The notes below the pieces were generated by a model. The model searched no databases. It saw nothing but the letters and a program-made list of their open reading frames with translations, and was not told the origin of the DNA. The position numbers and the translations under genes are program-made. From Rhodobacter sp. TJ_12 (GTDB taxonomy: Bacteria > Pseudomonadota > Alphaproteobacteria > Rhodobacterales > Rhodobacteraceae), in assembly GCF_020023995.1 (NCBI RefSeq), contig NZ_NRRD01000001.1:310001-374000 (forward strand): a DNA stretch of 64,000 bases, read 5' to 3'. Numbering within the stretch: position 1 is the first letter of the stretch; each line of letters opens with the position of its first letter. This document shows positions 44,269-53,231 of this stretch, in pieces.

Positions 44269-44750
44269 GTTACCACCTTGGCGCGGCGGGCCTTGGCCGC
44301 TTCAATCGCGGCCACCACGGGCGCGGCCTCGGCCAGATGCCGGATCAGGTGTTTTCCGCCCGATTTGGTGACGATCTGCACATCGCCCATCAGCGAGCGC
44401 ACGGTCTCAATTTCAAGCAGCATCACCTGCCGCCCTTGCGGGCCGATCAGCCGCCGGTCGGTCAATTGCCAGCGCCGGGCAAAAGCTTCGGAGCGGAAAT
44501 AAAGCGCGCGCAAAACCATGCCCACGATGATCGCGATCACCGCAACCAGAACCTGATCGGTCTTGCCCAGCCAGACCAGCACCGCCGACACCAAAACCGC
44601 GCCGATGCCGCCCAGAACAAGATGGTCATAGTAATAGCGCCGCGCATCGGCCAAAAAGACTTGCGCGACCTGCTCGCCCGGCTCCAGCGGCAATTCGCTT
44701 TCGGTGCCAGGGCGATAGTTCAGAACCTCGTCGCGGGGCATCTTAGACAT
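44265..44750 (-). CDS. PH-domain membrane protein (first of a pair)
   Basis: A 161-residue protein with [12 protein letters not shown] near residue 21, two hydrophobic helices (about 44-80), then [13 protein letters not shown] and a small beta domain, the bacterial PH arrangement. It starts 8 bases inside the end of pyrB and overlaps the next PH gene by ATGA. Role unknown; it may tether the pyrimidine enzymes to the membrane, which is speculation from position. Confidence 0.75.
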   Translation of the reverse strand: MSKMPRDEVLNYRPGTESELPLEPGEQVAQVFLADARRYYYDHLVLGGIGAVLVSAVLVWLGKTDQVLVAVIAIIVGMVLRALYFRSEAFARRWQLTDRRLIGPQGRQVMLLEIETVRSLMGDVQIVTKSGGKHLIRHLAEAAPVVAAIEAAKARRAKVVT

Positions 44751-45708
44751 GCACGCCCTCCGTCGCGGCGCGGCCCCGCTCGGCGCGCAGGTTTTGCGCC
44801 AGAAGGTCCATCACCGCCATGCGCACGGCAACGCCCATTTCCACCTGTTCCTGAATCACCGAGCGGTTGATGTCATCGGCAATCGTGCCATCAATTTCAA
44901 CGCCCCGGTTCATCGGGCCGGGGTGCATGACGATGGCATCATCTTTCGCATAGGCGAGTTTTTCGGCATCCAGCCCGTAGCGGTGGAAATATTCGCGTTC
45001 TGACGGGATGAACCCGCCATCCATCCGTTCGCGTTGCAGCCGCAGCATCATCACCACATCGGCGTCGCGCAGGCCCTCGCGCATGTCTTGGCACACTTCG
45101 GCGCCGATATTGTCAAAGCCCGAGGGCATCAGCGTCGGCGGGCCGACCAGCCGGACGCGGTTTTCCATCTTGCCCAGAAGCAAAAGGTTCGACCGTGCCA
45201 CCCGGCTGTGCGCGACATCGCCGCAAATCGCCACCGTAAGGCGCTGAATTCGTCCCTTGGCGCGCCGGATTGTCAGCGCATCCAAAAGCGCTTGGGTGGG
45301 GTGTTCATGCTTGCCGTCGCCCGCATTGACCACCGCGCAATTGACCTTTTGCGCCAGCAGATCGACCGCGCCCGATGACCCATGCCGCACCACCAGCAGA
45401 TCGGGGTGCATCGCATTGAGTGTCATCGCCGTATCGATCAGCGTTTCGCCCTTTTTCACACTCGATGTCTGCATCGACATGTTCATCACATCGGCGCCAA
45501 GGCGCTTGCCCGCAAGCTCGAAACTCGACTGTGTGCGGGTCGAGTTTTCGAAAAACATGTTGATTTGCGTCAGCCCCGCCAGTGCATCCGTGCGTTTGAC
45601 GGTGCGGCGGTTCAGATCGACATAGCGGTCGGCAAGGTCGAGGACGGTGCGGATATCCTCGGGGGAGAGATGCTCGATCCCCAGAAGATGGCGGGCGCGG
45701 AAAGCCAT
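44743..45708 (-). CDS. pyrB: Aspartate carbamoyltransferase catalytic subunit
   Basis: PyrB makes carbamoyl-aspartate, the first committed step of pyrimidine synthesis. The 321-residue protein has the carbamoyl-phosphate site [13 protein letters not shown] near residue 51 and [12 protein letters not shown] near 135, with HPGPMNRG late. No PyrI regulatory gene follows, so this is a class A or B enzyme; the pseudo-dihydroorotase in the same unit suggests class A. GGAGGAAGTC precedes the ATG ending at 45708. First gene of pyrB-PH-PH-pyrC'-plsY. Confidence 0.97.
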   Translation of the reverse strand: MAFRARHLLGIEHLSPEDIRTVLDLADRYVDLNRRTVKRTDALAGLTQINMFFENSTRTQSSFELAGKRLGADVMNMSMQTSSVKKGETLIDTAMTLNAMHPDLLVVRHGSSGAVDLLAQKVNCAVVNAGDGKHEHPTQALLDALTIRRAKGRIQRLTVAICGDVAHSRVARSNLLLLGKMENRVRLVGPPTLMPSGFDNIGAEVCQDMREGLRDADVVMMLRLQRERMDGGFIPSEREYFHRYGLDAEKLAYAKDDAIVMHPGPMNRGVEIDGTIADDINRSVIQEQVEMGVAVRMAVMDLLAQNLRAERGRAATEGVHV

Positions 45709-45765
45709 GACTTCCTCCGATGTTGTCGGGGCTGCTTATGGCAAAAGGGGGGGCGTGCGTCCAGC

Positions 45766-45785
45766 GGCTTTGACCGGGTCAAGCC
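45766..45785. repeat. Palindrome between pyrB and the uracil-DNA glycosylase gene
   Basis: TTGACC-G-GGTCAA (45770-45782) extended by GGC/GCC with one bulged T. It lies in the 96-base divergent gap and could be an operator, or its TTGACC could be a -35 element for the glycosylase gene. Confidence 0.4.
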
Positions 45786-45804
45786 GCCATGTCATAGAGA
45801 AATC

Positions 45805-46626
45805 ATGCAGACTCACCCGCCCACCGATCTAAGCTATGATGCCGCGCTGGCCGCGCTGGAATGGATGGTCGAATTGGGGGTCAGTGCGCCGGTGGGCGAT
45901 GATCCGGTCAATGCCTATGATCTGCCCGACCGGCTGGCGATGCCAGAGCGCCCCGCAACGCCTGCGCCCGCGCCAAGCCCGGCGCGCCCGGTGCCAGTGG
46001 CGCGGATGGAAGACAGCGTCGATGTTGTGGCCGTGGCGCGTGCCGCAGCGGCCAAGGCGGCCACGCTGGACGATTTGCGCGAGGCGATCATCGGTTACGA
46101 ACATTGCCCGCTTAAACAAGGGGCGCGTAACACCGTTTTTGCCGATGGCAATCCGAAGGCCCGCGTGATGCTGATCGGCGAGGCCCCGGGCCGCGACGAG
46201 GATTTGCAGGGCAAGCCTTTCGTTGGCCGTGCCGGGCAACTGCTGGACAAGATGCTGGCGGCAGTGGGGCTGGACCGCAGCGCGCCTGATCCGAATGGTT
46301 CGGTCTATATTGCGAATGTTCTGCCGTGGCGCCCCCCGGGCAACCGCGACCCGGAACCGGCGGAAATTGCGCAGATGCTGCCCTTTCTGGCGCGGCATGT
46401 GGAGCTGATCGACCCCGATATGATCGTTCTGATGGGCAATACCGCTTGCGCTGCAGCTTTGGGCAAGCGCGGCATCACCCGGCTGCGCGGCACTTGGACC
46501 GAAGCTTTTGGTCGCCCCACGCTTCCGACCTTGCACCCGGCGAACCTGTTTCGTGCCCCGGCCAACAAACGGTTGGTGTGGGAAGACCTGTTGGCGTTGC
46601 GGGCGCGACTGAATGCCCCGGCGTAG
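45805..46626 (+). CDS. Family 4-like uracil-DNA glycosylase without Fe-S cysteines
   Basis: A 273-residue protein with an Ala/Pro-rich N-terminal extension of about 85 residues, then a uracil-DNA glycosylase fold: motif A GEAPGRDED at 125-133 and a late HPANLF. It should excise uracil from DNA. Family 4 enzymes bind a [4Fe-4S] cluster through four Cys. Here only Cys101 (EHCPL) remains; the first is Tyr98, and the later two are Trp175 (in PWRPPGNR) and Met191. It is therefore probably cluster-free. The ATG at 45805 has no clear Shine-Dalgarno. Divergent from pyrB. Confidence 0.85.
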   Translation: MQTHPPTDLSYDAALAALEWMVELGVSAPVGDDPVNAYDLPDRLAMPERPATPAPAPSPARPVPVARMEDSVDVVAVARAAAAKAATLDDLREAIIGYEHCPLKQGARNTVFADGNPKARVMLIGEAPGRDEDLQGKPFVGRAGQLLDKMLAAVGLDRSAPDPNGSVYIANVLPWRPPGNRDPEPAEIAQMLPFLARHVELIDPDMIVLMGNTACAAALGKRGITRLRGTWTEAFGRPTLPTLHPANLFRAPANKRLVWEDLLALRARLNAPA

Positions 46627-46782
46627 GGGCAAGGACGATAACAGTTCCATGAATTCTTCGTGATATGCGACAGGATCACGTGGCAAGCACGTATCTGTGT
46701 TGCACATGCTTCCAAACCCGCCCGTTTTCTAACTTTCGGATGATCCACGCCCGGCCTCGGCCATCGACTGCAGGACCCTGAT

Positions 46783-48252
46783 ATGCGTTTTCTCTTTCGT
46801 TCCCTGACGGGGCTTTTCCTCGCGGCCCTGACCATCGCGCTTTTGGCGGCGGGCGGTTTCACGATGAAATCGGCGCTCGATGCACGCAAGCAAGGGCCAG
46901 CCCGGATGCGGGCGGCGCAAGAACGGGTGTTTGCGGCCAATGTGATTGCGCTTGAGTTTGCCGCGCGCCAGCCAGAACTGACGGCGTATGGCGCGGTGCG
47001 CACTTTGCGCGAATTGGAATTGCGCGCCCCTGCGGCAGGCACGCTGATGGATCTGTCGCCGAATTTCGTGGAAGGCGGGCAGGTCGCGGCGGGGGAAGTG
47101 CTGGCCCGGCTTGATCCGGTAGAGGCTTTGGCTAACCGCGATTCCGCGGCCGCCTCTAAGGCCGAGGCCGAGGCGCAACTGGCACTGGCCGAACGCGGCC
47201 TGACATTGGCGCGCGATGATCTGACCGCGGCCGAGCGGCAGGCGGAGCTGCGCCGCGCCGCGCTGGAGCGTCAGCGCGCCATCGATGAAAAAGGTTTTGG
47301 CACCACCGCCAATATCGAAACGGCAGAATTGGCCGTCTCTGCCGCCGAACAGGCGGTGGTCAGCCGCCGCTCGGCGCTGTCTTCGGCCGAAGCGGCGCTG
47401 GATCAGGCGCGCAATGCCCTGCGGCGCGCGGAGATCGCGCTGTCGGAAGCGCAGCGCAAGCTGGACGAAACCGAAATTCGCGCCGAATTCACTGGCCAGC
47501 TTTCCGGGGTTGAAACGGTCGCGGGCCGGCTTGTGTCGAACAACGAAATTCTGGGCACGCTGATTGATCCCAGCGCGCTTGAGGTGTCGTTCCGGGTGCC
47601 GACCGCGCAATTTGCCCGGCTGACCGATGAAACCGGCGCGTTGCGCAAGTTGACGGCGCGGGTGACGCTGGATCTGGGGCAAGATCATATCACCGTGCCC
47701 GCGACGCTGGAACGTGCGGGTGCGGCAGTCGAAGAGGGGCAGGCCGGGCGGCTTCTGTTTGCGCGGTTGATGGAAACGCGCGGGCTTAAGGCGGGCGATT
47801 TCGTGACCGTTACGCTTGCGATGCCGATGATCGAGAATGTCGCGCTTTTGCCCGCGGCCGCCGTAGGCCCCGATGGCAAGGTGTTGGTGTTGGGGCCCGA
47901 AGAGCGCCTGCAGGCCGAGCCGGTCGACGTGGTGCATCGCCAAGGCGATGATGTGCTGATCCGCGCCGCCGGTCTGCAATCCGGCCAAGAGGTGGTGGCC
48001 GAACGCACACCGCTGTTGGGCGAGGGGCTGAAGCTGCGCCCGCTGCGCGCGGCCACCGATGGTGCGGCGCTTGTGCCGCAAAAGCCCGAACAGGTGACGC
48101 TGGATGCCGACCGTCGCGCCCGGCTGATCGCGGCGGTCGAGGGCAATCCTCGCATGCCGGCAGAAGCCAAGGCGCGGATGCTGGCCACGTTGCAACAAGA
48201 CCAAGTGCCCGCCGATTTGGTCGCGCGGATCGAATCGCGGATGGGGGGCTGA
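46783..48252 (+). CDS. RND efflux periplasmic adaptor (MFP) subunit
   Basis: A 489-residue membrane fusion protein: N-terminal helix (residues about 8-28), a lipoyl/HlyD part (LRAPAAGTLMDLS), a long Ala/Glu/Arg-rich alpha hairpin (about 120-220), the second lipoyl half (EIRAEFTGQLSGV) and a beta barrel. It links the inner-membrane pump to an outer-membrane channel. The last about 60 residues, a helical acidic/basic extension after the usual end, are unusual. AGGA lies 9 bases before the ATG. The permease follows after 3 bases. Confidence 0.92.
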   Translation: MRFLFRSLTGLFLAALTIALLAAGGFTMKSALDARKQGPARMRAAQERVFAANVIALEFAARQPELTAYGAVRTLRELELRAPAAGTLMDLSPNFVEGGQVAAGEVLARLDPVEALANRDSAAASKAEAEAQLALAERGLTLARDDLTAAERQAELRRAALERQRAIDEKGFGTTANIETAELAVSAAEQAVVSRRSALSSAEAALDQARNALRRAEIALSEAQRKLDETEIRAEFTGQLSGVETVAGRLVSNNEILGTLIDPSALEVSFRVPTAQFARLTDETGALRKLTARVTLDLGQDHITVPATLERAGAAVEEGQAGRLLFARLMETRGLKAGDFVTVTLAMPMIENVALLPAAAVGPDGKVLVLGPEERLQAEPVDVVHRQGDDVLIRAAGLQSGQEVVAERTPLLGEGLKLRPLRAATDGAALVPQKPEQVTLDADRRARLIAAVEGNPRMPAEAKARMLATLQQDQVPADLVARIESRMGG

Positions 48253-48255
48253 TCT

Positions 48256-51200
48256 ATGGCCAACCCCGCCGAACGCGACCAGTTGAATGCCGCCGCCGCT
48301 GCTGTTGTGATGGCCGAAGGCGAATTTGCCCGCCCGGGCGAGGCGCTGCCCAAGGCGCATGGGATCATTGCGCTATTCACTCGCCACAAAACGCTGGCGA
48401 ACCTGCTTTTGGTGGTTTTGCTGCTGGCGGGGGCGGTGACGCTGCCCAAAATGCGCGCGCAGTTCTTTCCCGATTCCATCGAGGAATCGGTCACTGTTTC
48501 GGTGGTCTGGGAGGGCGCGGGGGCCGAGGAAATCGACCGGGCCATCGTGCAGGTGTTGGAACCTTCGCTGATCGCGGTCGAGGGGGTCAGCGAATCCGAA
48601 AGCCGCTCGACCGAGGGATCGGCGCGCATCTCGCTGACGTTCGAAGACAGTTGGGATATGAGCCGGGCGGTGTCCGATGTGGAACAGGCGGTTTCCACGG
48701 CGGGGGCCTTGCCCGATGCCGCCGAAGACCCGGAAATTACCCGCGGCGCGTGGCGCGACACGGTCACCGATGTGGTGATCAACGGTCCGCTCTCGCCCGA
48801 ACAGATTGGGCGGCTGGCGGATGAACTGGTCACCCGGCTATATGCAGAGGGCGTGACGCGCACCACGATCCAAGGTTTCTTGGCGCCGCAAACGGTGGTC
48901 GAACTGCCCACGGTGCAGATGATGCGCCATGATGTGACCCTGAGCGAGATCGCCACGGTGATTGGTGCCGAGGCGGCGACCGCCCCTGCGGGCGATGTGT
49001 CGGGCGGGGCGCAGCGCGTGCGCACCGGCGAGGAACGGCGCGATGCGCTGTCAATCTCCGAATTGGTGCTGCGCGAAGAAAGCGACGGATCACTTTTGCG
49101 CATCGGCGATGTGGCGCAGATCCGGGTCGAGGGCGGCAACCGCGAACGCGCTTATTTCGTGGGGGAAAACCCGGCCATCTCGATCAATGTCGCGCGCTCG
49201 GCCGAGGGGGATGCGATTGCGCTGCAACGCACTGTCGAGGCGGTGGTGGCGCAGATGCAGCCCACGGTGCCCGCGGGCACCTCGATCGATCTGATCCGCT
49301 CGCGCTCCGAGGCGATTCAGGCCCGGCTCGATCTGCTGATCCATAACGGCACGCAGGGGCTTGCCTTGGTGTTGGTGCTTTTGTTTTTGTTCCTGAACGC
49401 GCGCACAGCCTTTTGGGTGGCGATGGGCATTCCCACCGCCATCGCTGCGGCGCTCTTTGCGATGTATATGGGCGGCATGACGTTGAACATGATCTCGCTT
49501 TTCGCGCTGATCTTGACGCTGGGCATTGTGGTCGACGATGCCATCGTCGTGGGCGAACATGCCGATTTCCGGTCCCGCGAATTGGGCGAGCATCCGGTGC
49601 TGGCCGCTGAACAGGGTGCGCGGCGGATGCTGTCGCCGGTTTTGGCCTCGTCCATCACCTCGATTATCGCCTTTGGCGGGCTGACGATGATGAGCGGGCC
49701 GATGGGGCGGATGGTGGCCGATATCCCGTGGACGGTGATTGCGGTTCTGGCGGCCTCTTTGATCGAGTGCTTCCTGATTTTGCCCAATCACATGGCGCAT
49801 GCGCTGGTGCATACTGCGAAGGAACGCTGGTATGACTGGCCCTCGCGCCAGGTGAATGCGGGGCTCGACTGGTTCCGGCTGCGCGTGATGCGCCCCTTCG
49901 TGCGCATGGTGCTGACGGCACGCTATGCGGTGCTGGCGGGCACGCTGTCGCTGATGGTGGCCTCGGTCGCGCTGGTGGTGGGCGGCGCGGTGCAATGGCG
50001 CTTTTTCAGCCCGCCTGAACGCTCCATGGTGTCGGCGGCCTATTCGATGCTGGCGGGCGCAAGCCGCGAGGACACCTTGGCGCAGATGCGCGCGTTGCAA
50101 GAGGCCGCGCATGAGGTTGGCGCTCAATACGAAGACGAATATGGCACCAATCCGGTGACCTATGTGGTGGCCCAAGTGGGGGGCGCGGTCGGACGCTCGC
50201 TTGCCTCGGCCGACAGCAAAGATACCGATCTTCTGGGCGCGATCACCATCGAATTGATCGATCAGGATTATCGCAGCTATTCCTCGGCGGATTTCTTGCA
50301 GCGCTATCAAGCCGTCGCCGCGCGCCATCCGTTGATCGAGGAACTTAGCTTCCGCTCGTTCCATGCGGGGCCCTCGTCCGATGGGATTTCGGTCAAATTC
50401 GCAGGCGCGGAAAGCCGGGTGCTGAAAGAGGCGGCGGAAGATTTGAAAGCGGCGCTGGCCACCTTCCCCGAAGTGTCGGCGCTGGAAGACAATCTGGCCT
50501 ATGACAAGCAGGAATTGATCCTTGATCTGACGCCGCAAGGCGCGGCGCTGGGCTTTGATATCGACATGCTGAGCCGCGAATTGCGCGCCCGGCTCAACGG
50601 GATCGAGGCGGCGACCTTCCCCGATGGCACGCGTGAAGCCTCGATCCGGGTGGAAATGCCGGAGACGGAACTGACCGCCGATTTTCTGGACCGCATGCAG
50701 ATGCGCACCCCGGCGGGCAATTGGGTGCCCTTGTCCGATATTGTCAGCGCGCGCACGCAGATCGGTTTCTCGACGATCCGGCGCGAGGATGGCGTGCGCT
50801 CGATCGAGGTCACGGGCAATATTTCCGAAGACAATGCCGAGCGCGCCAATGAGATTGAACGGCAAATGACCGAGGACATCCTGCCACGCATTTCCGAAGA
50901 ACGCGGTGTGACTTGGAGCCTTGGCGGTGCGGCGGAACGCGAACGCGAGTTCATGGGCGATGCGCTGCTGGGGCTCGTGCTGGTGCTGACCGGGATCTAT
51001 CTGTGCCTGTCATGGATTTTCTCATCCTGGTCGCGCCCGGCGGTGGTGATGTCGGTCATTCCCTTTGGGATCATCGGTGCCTTCTGGGGCCATTGGCATT
51101 GGGGGGTGCCCTTGTCGATGTTCTCGGTTGTGGGGCTGATCGGGATGACGGGGATCATCATCAACGATGCCATCGTGCTGATTTCAACGGTCGATGAATA

Positions 51201-51696
51201 TGCCGCCAAACGCGGTTTGCGCCCGGCGATCATCGACGCGGTCGCTGACCGGTTGCGCCCGGTGCTGCTGACGACGTTGACCACGGTTTTGGGGCTGGGA
51301 CCGCTGCTTTACGAGCGGTCCTCTTCGGCGCTGTTTCTCAAACCGACCGTTATCACGCTGGTTTATGGGCTCGCCTTTGGCATGGTGATCGTGCTGGTCG
51401 TGGTGCCGGCAGCGCTGGCCGTGGGGCAAGATTTTGGCCGGGCAATCCGGGCGCTCAAGCGCGGTTTGCGCGGCGGCCATGGCGCCGGGCGCGGATTGCA
51501 GATCGCGCTGGGCGGTGCCATCGCGGCGCTGGTTCTGGGCTTTGCGGCGACGCTGGGCCGGGCGATCTGGTCGGGCGCGGGCGTCGGCATGGCGCTTGGC
51601 CAGTTCATCGGTCTTGCGCTTGTGGTCACGGTTTTGGCTGGCCTTTGCGCCGCATGGCTTGCCCGACGGCACGCGCCGGCGCAGCCCGCGCAATAG
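48256..51696 (+). CDS. RND-superfamily efflux permease
   Basis: An 1146-residue inner-membrane pump of the AcrB/MexB fold, driven by protons, that exports drugs, detergents or metabolites. A 40-residue cytoplasmic N-terminus precedes the first helix; there are two large periplasmic loops and 12 helices. The proton relay is GIVVDDAIVVGEH near residue 420, and the second half has GMTGIIINDAIVLIST. It is longer than typical AcrB (about 1050), partly from an extra two-helix C-terminus. No outer-membrane channel gene is adjacent. Substrate unknown. Confidence 0.93.
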   Translation: MANPAERDQLNAAAAAVVMAEGEFARPGEALPKAHGIIALFTRHKTLANLLLVVLLLAGAVTLPKMRAQFFPDSIEESVTVSVVWEGAGAEEIDRAIVQVLEPSLIAVEGVSESESRSTEGSARISLTFEDSWDMSRAVSDVEQAVSTAGALPDAAEDPEITRGAWRDTVTDVVINGPLSPEQIGRLADELVTRLYAEGVTRTTIQGFLAPQTVVELPTVQMMRHDVTLSEIATVIGAEAATAPAGDVSGGAQRVRTGEERRDALSISELVLREESDGSLLRIGDVAQIRVEGGNRERAYFVGENPAISINVARSAEGDAIALQRTVEAVVAQMQPTVPAGTSIDLIRSRSEAIQARLDLLIHNGTQGLALVLVLLFLFLNARTAFWVAMGIPTAIAAALFAMYMGGMTLNMISLFALILTLGIVVDDAIVVGEHADFRSRELGEHPVLAAEQGARRMLSPVLASSITSIIAFGGLTMMSGPMGRMVADIPWTVIAVLAASLIECFLILPNHMAHALVHTAKERWYDWPSRQVNAGLDWFRLRVMRPFVRMVLTARYAVLAGTLSLMVASVALVVGGAVQWRFFSPPERSMVSAAYSMLAGASREDTLAQMRALQEAAHEVGAQYEDEYGTNPVTYVVAQVGGAVGRSLASADSKDTDLLGAITIELIDQDYRSYSSADFLQRYQAVAARHPLIEELSFRSFHAGPSSDGISVKFAGAESRVLKEAAEDLKAALATFPEVSALEDNLAYDKQELILDLTPQGAALGFDIDMLSRELRARLNGIEAATFPDGTREASIRVEMPETELTADFLDRMQMRTPAGNWVPLSDIVSARTQIGFSTIRREDGVRSIEVTGNISEDNAERANEIERQMTEDILPRISEERGVTWSLGGAAEREREFMGDALLGLVLVLTGIYLCLSWIFSSWSRPAVVMSVIPFGIIGAFWGHWHWGVPLSMFSVVGLIGMTGIIINDAIVLISTVDEYAAKRGLRPAIIDAVADRLRPVLLTTLTTVLGLGPLLYERSSSALFLKPTVITLVYGLAFGMVIVLVVVPAALAVGQDFGRAIRALKRGLRGGHGAGRGLQIALGGAIAALVLGFAATLGRAIWSGAGVGMALGQFIGLALVVTVLAGLCAAWLARRHAPAQPAQ

Positions 51697-51699
51697 GCT

Positions 51700-52509
51700 T
51701 TACGGGCTGGGGCAGCCGTCGATTTCGATCGCCCCCGCCGCGCTCACCACTGTGATGCGCAAATCCTGCGGGTCAAGCGCAAAAGGCGCGCCGGTTTCGG
51801 GCACAAACTCGGCACTGGCCAGAAGCGTGCCGCCGTCGCGAGAAATCATCGGATCGGACACCCAGATCGGGCGCGAGCGCAATTCCAAAAGCGCCACTTC
51901 GCCGGGGGCGGGGGGCAGGTCGATCTGTGCCTCGACCCGCATCCCGTCACGGATCGGCGCCACGGTGCAACGCGCAAGCCCGGACCGCGGCTTGGGTTCC
52001 GCCGCCAGCGCTGCCGAGATGTCCCCATCTGGGGCCCCGGGCCCGGCCAGCCAAGCCGACAGATCCAACTGAACCGGCACGCAAATCTCGTGGCAAATGC
52101 CGAAATCGAGTTGCGCCTCAAGGTCCACCGGCACGCCCGGCTCAACCGGGGTGATCTCAAGCGGCAACAGCAGCGCATCGTGATAGCCCACCGTGCGCAT
52201 GCCGTTTTGGTCAAACACTTCGGGCGCAGGCCAGATCACGCGCACGTCCTTGAGGTTATGCGACCCGGCAAAGTTCAACACCGGTGGCACGCCGGCCTCG
52301 CCGGGCATGCGCCAATAGGTTTTCCAGCCGGGCGCCAGCCGCAGATCAAGCGCCGCCATATGAGTGCCGGTCTCGGTCGCCCAGCCACGGCGAATGTCTG
52401 CGCCCACCAGCCCCTCAGGCAGGGGGGCGTGTTGCGCCAACGCAGCGGGCACGGTGGCGCACAGGCTGGCGGCAAGGCAAAGCGGGGACAGGGGCAAGAT
52501 CGAACGCAT
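51700..52509 (-). CDS. DsbD N-terminal-domain-like periplasmic protein
   Basis: A 269-residue secreted protein: signal peptide (residues 5-25, cut after ALAQ), then two beta-sandwich parts. The family is COG4233, the DsbD-alpha type predicted to help thiol handling for cytochrome c maturation. It has a GICHEICVP Cys pair (C-x3-C) like the redox pair of DsbD-alpha. The transmembrane DsbD part is missing, so it needs a partner such as CcdA. It converges on the RND permease gene (3-base gap). Confidence 0.82.
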   Translation of the reverse strand: MRSILPLSPLCLAASLCATVPAALAQHAPLPEGLVGADIRRGWATETGTHMAALDLRLAPGWKTYWRMPGEAGVPPVLNFAGSHNLKDVRVIWPAPEVFDQNGMRTVGYHDALLLPLEITPVEPGVPVDLEAQLDFGICHEICVPVQLDLSAWLAGPGAPDGDISAALAAEPKPRSGLARCTVAPIRDGMRVEAQIDLPPAPGEVALLELRSRPIWVSDPMISRDGGTLLASAEFVPETGAPFALDPQDLRITVVSAAGAIEIDGCPSP

Positions 52510-52667
52510 ATCTTCCGATAGCCGCAGGTAGGGCCCGGTTCCAAGTCACAAAAACGCCAAGCGCGCAAACGGGGCGGCTTAACCTTGTGCGTCGCGCCCC
52601 GGGGGTTGAATGCCGGACGCAGCCGCGCCACTTTTGAGGGGCGCATGTCGCGCGCAAAGGGGGTGTG

Positions 52668-53219
52668 ATGGATCTCACCGGGAAACTACTGATTGCCATG
52701 CCGGGGATGGAGGATCCGCGATTCGAACATTCGGTGGTGGTGATGTGCGCCCATTCCGAGGACGGCGCGATGGGGTTGATTGTCAACAAACCGGTGCCCG
52801 AGCCCGACCTTGGCGGGTTGTTTGACCAGATCGGGATTCCACTGGCGGAAGGCGTGCGCCGGGGCGATCCGATCTTGTTTGGCGGGCCGGTCGAAACCGG
52901 GCGGGGCTTTGTGCTGCATACCGCCGATTGGTTCGCCGCCACGATGACGGTTGGCGAGGGGCTGGCGATGACCGCGACGCGCGATATTTTGGAAGAAATG
53001 GGCGCAGGCCGTGGTCCGGCGCACGCGACGCTGATGCTGGGCTACGCGGGCTGGGGGCCGGGGCAGCTAGAGCAGGAAATTCTGGCCAATGGCTGGCTGA
53101 CGACCGATGCCAACCCGGAGCTGGCGCTGGACTCCGATCATGCCACGAAATGGACCCGGGCCTTGGGCCTGATGGGGATTGATCCGCGCACGCTATCGGC
53201 GGCGGCAGGGCATGCCTGA
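52668..53219 (+). CDS. YqgE/AlgH family protein
   Basis: A 183-residue protein of the UPF0301 family: GKLLIAMPGMEDPRFEHSVV at the start, GLIVNKP near residue 37, FGGPVETGRGFVLH near 68-81, and LGYAGWGPGQLEQE near 125-138. The fold is known but not the function; in Pseudomonas AlgH affects alginate synthesis. I start at ATG 52668 after AAAGGGGG; a GTG one codon earlier is also in frame. Convergent with the Sua5 gene. Confidence 0.92.
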   Translation: MDLTGKLLIAMPGMEDPRFEHSVVVMCAHSEDGAMGLIVNKPVPEPDLGGLFDQIGIPLAEGVRRGDPILFGGPVETGRGFVLHTADWFAATMTVGEGLAMTATRDILEEMGAGRGPAHATLMLGYAGWGPGQLEQEILANGWLTTDANPELALDSDHATKWTRALGLMGIDPRTLSAAAGHA

Positions 53220-53231
53220 TCGGCCCCTTGC

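Noticed and set aside
49090-50865. Minus-strand open frame of 591 codons opposite the RND permease
   Set aside because: His/Arg-rich shadow of the permease gene, no domain seen.
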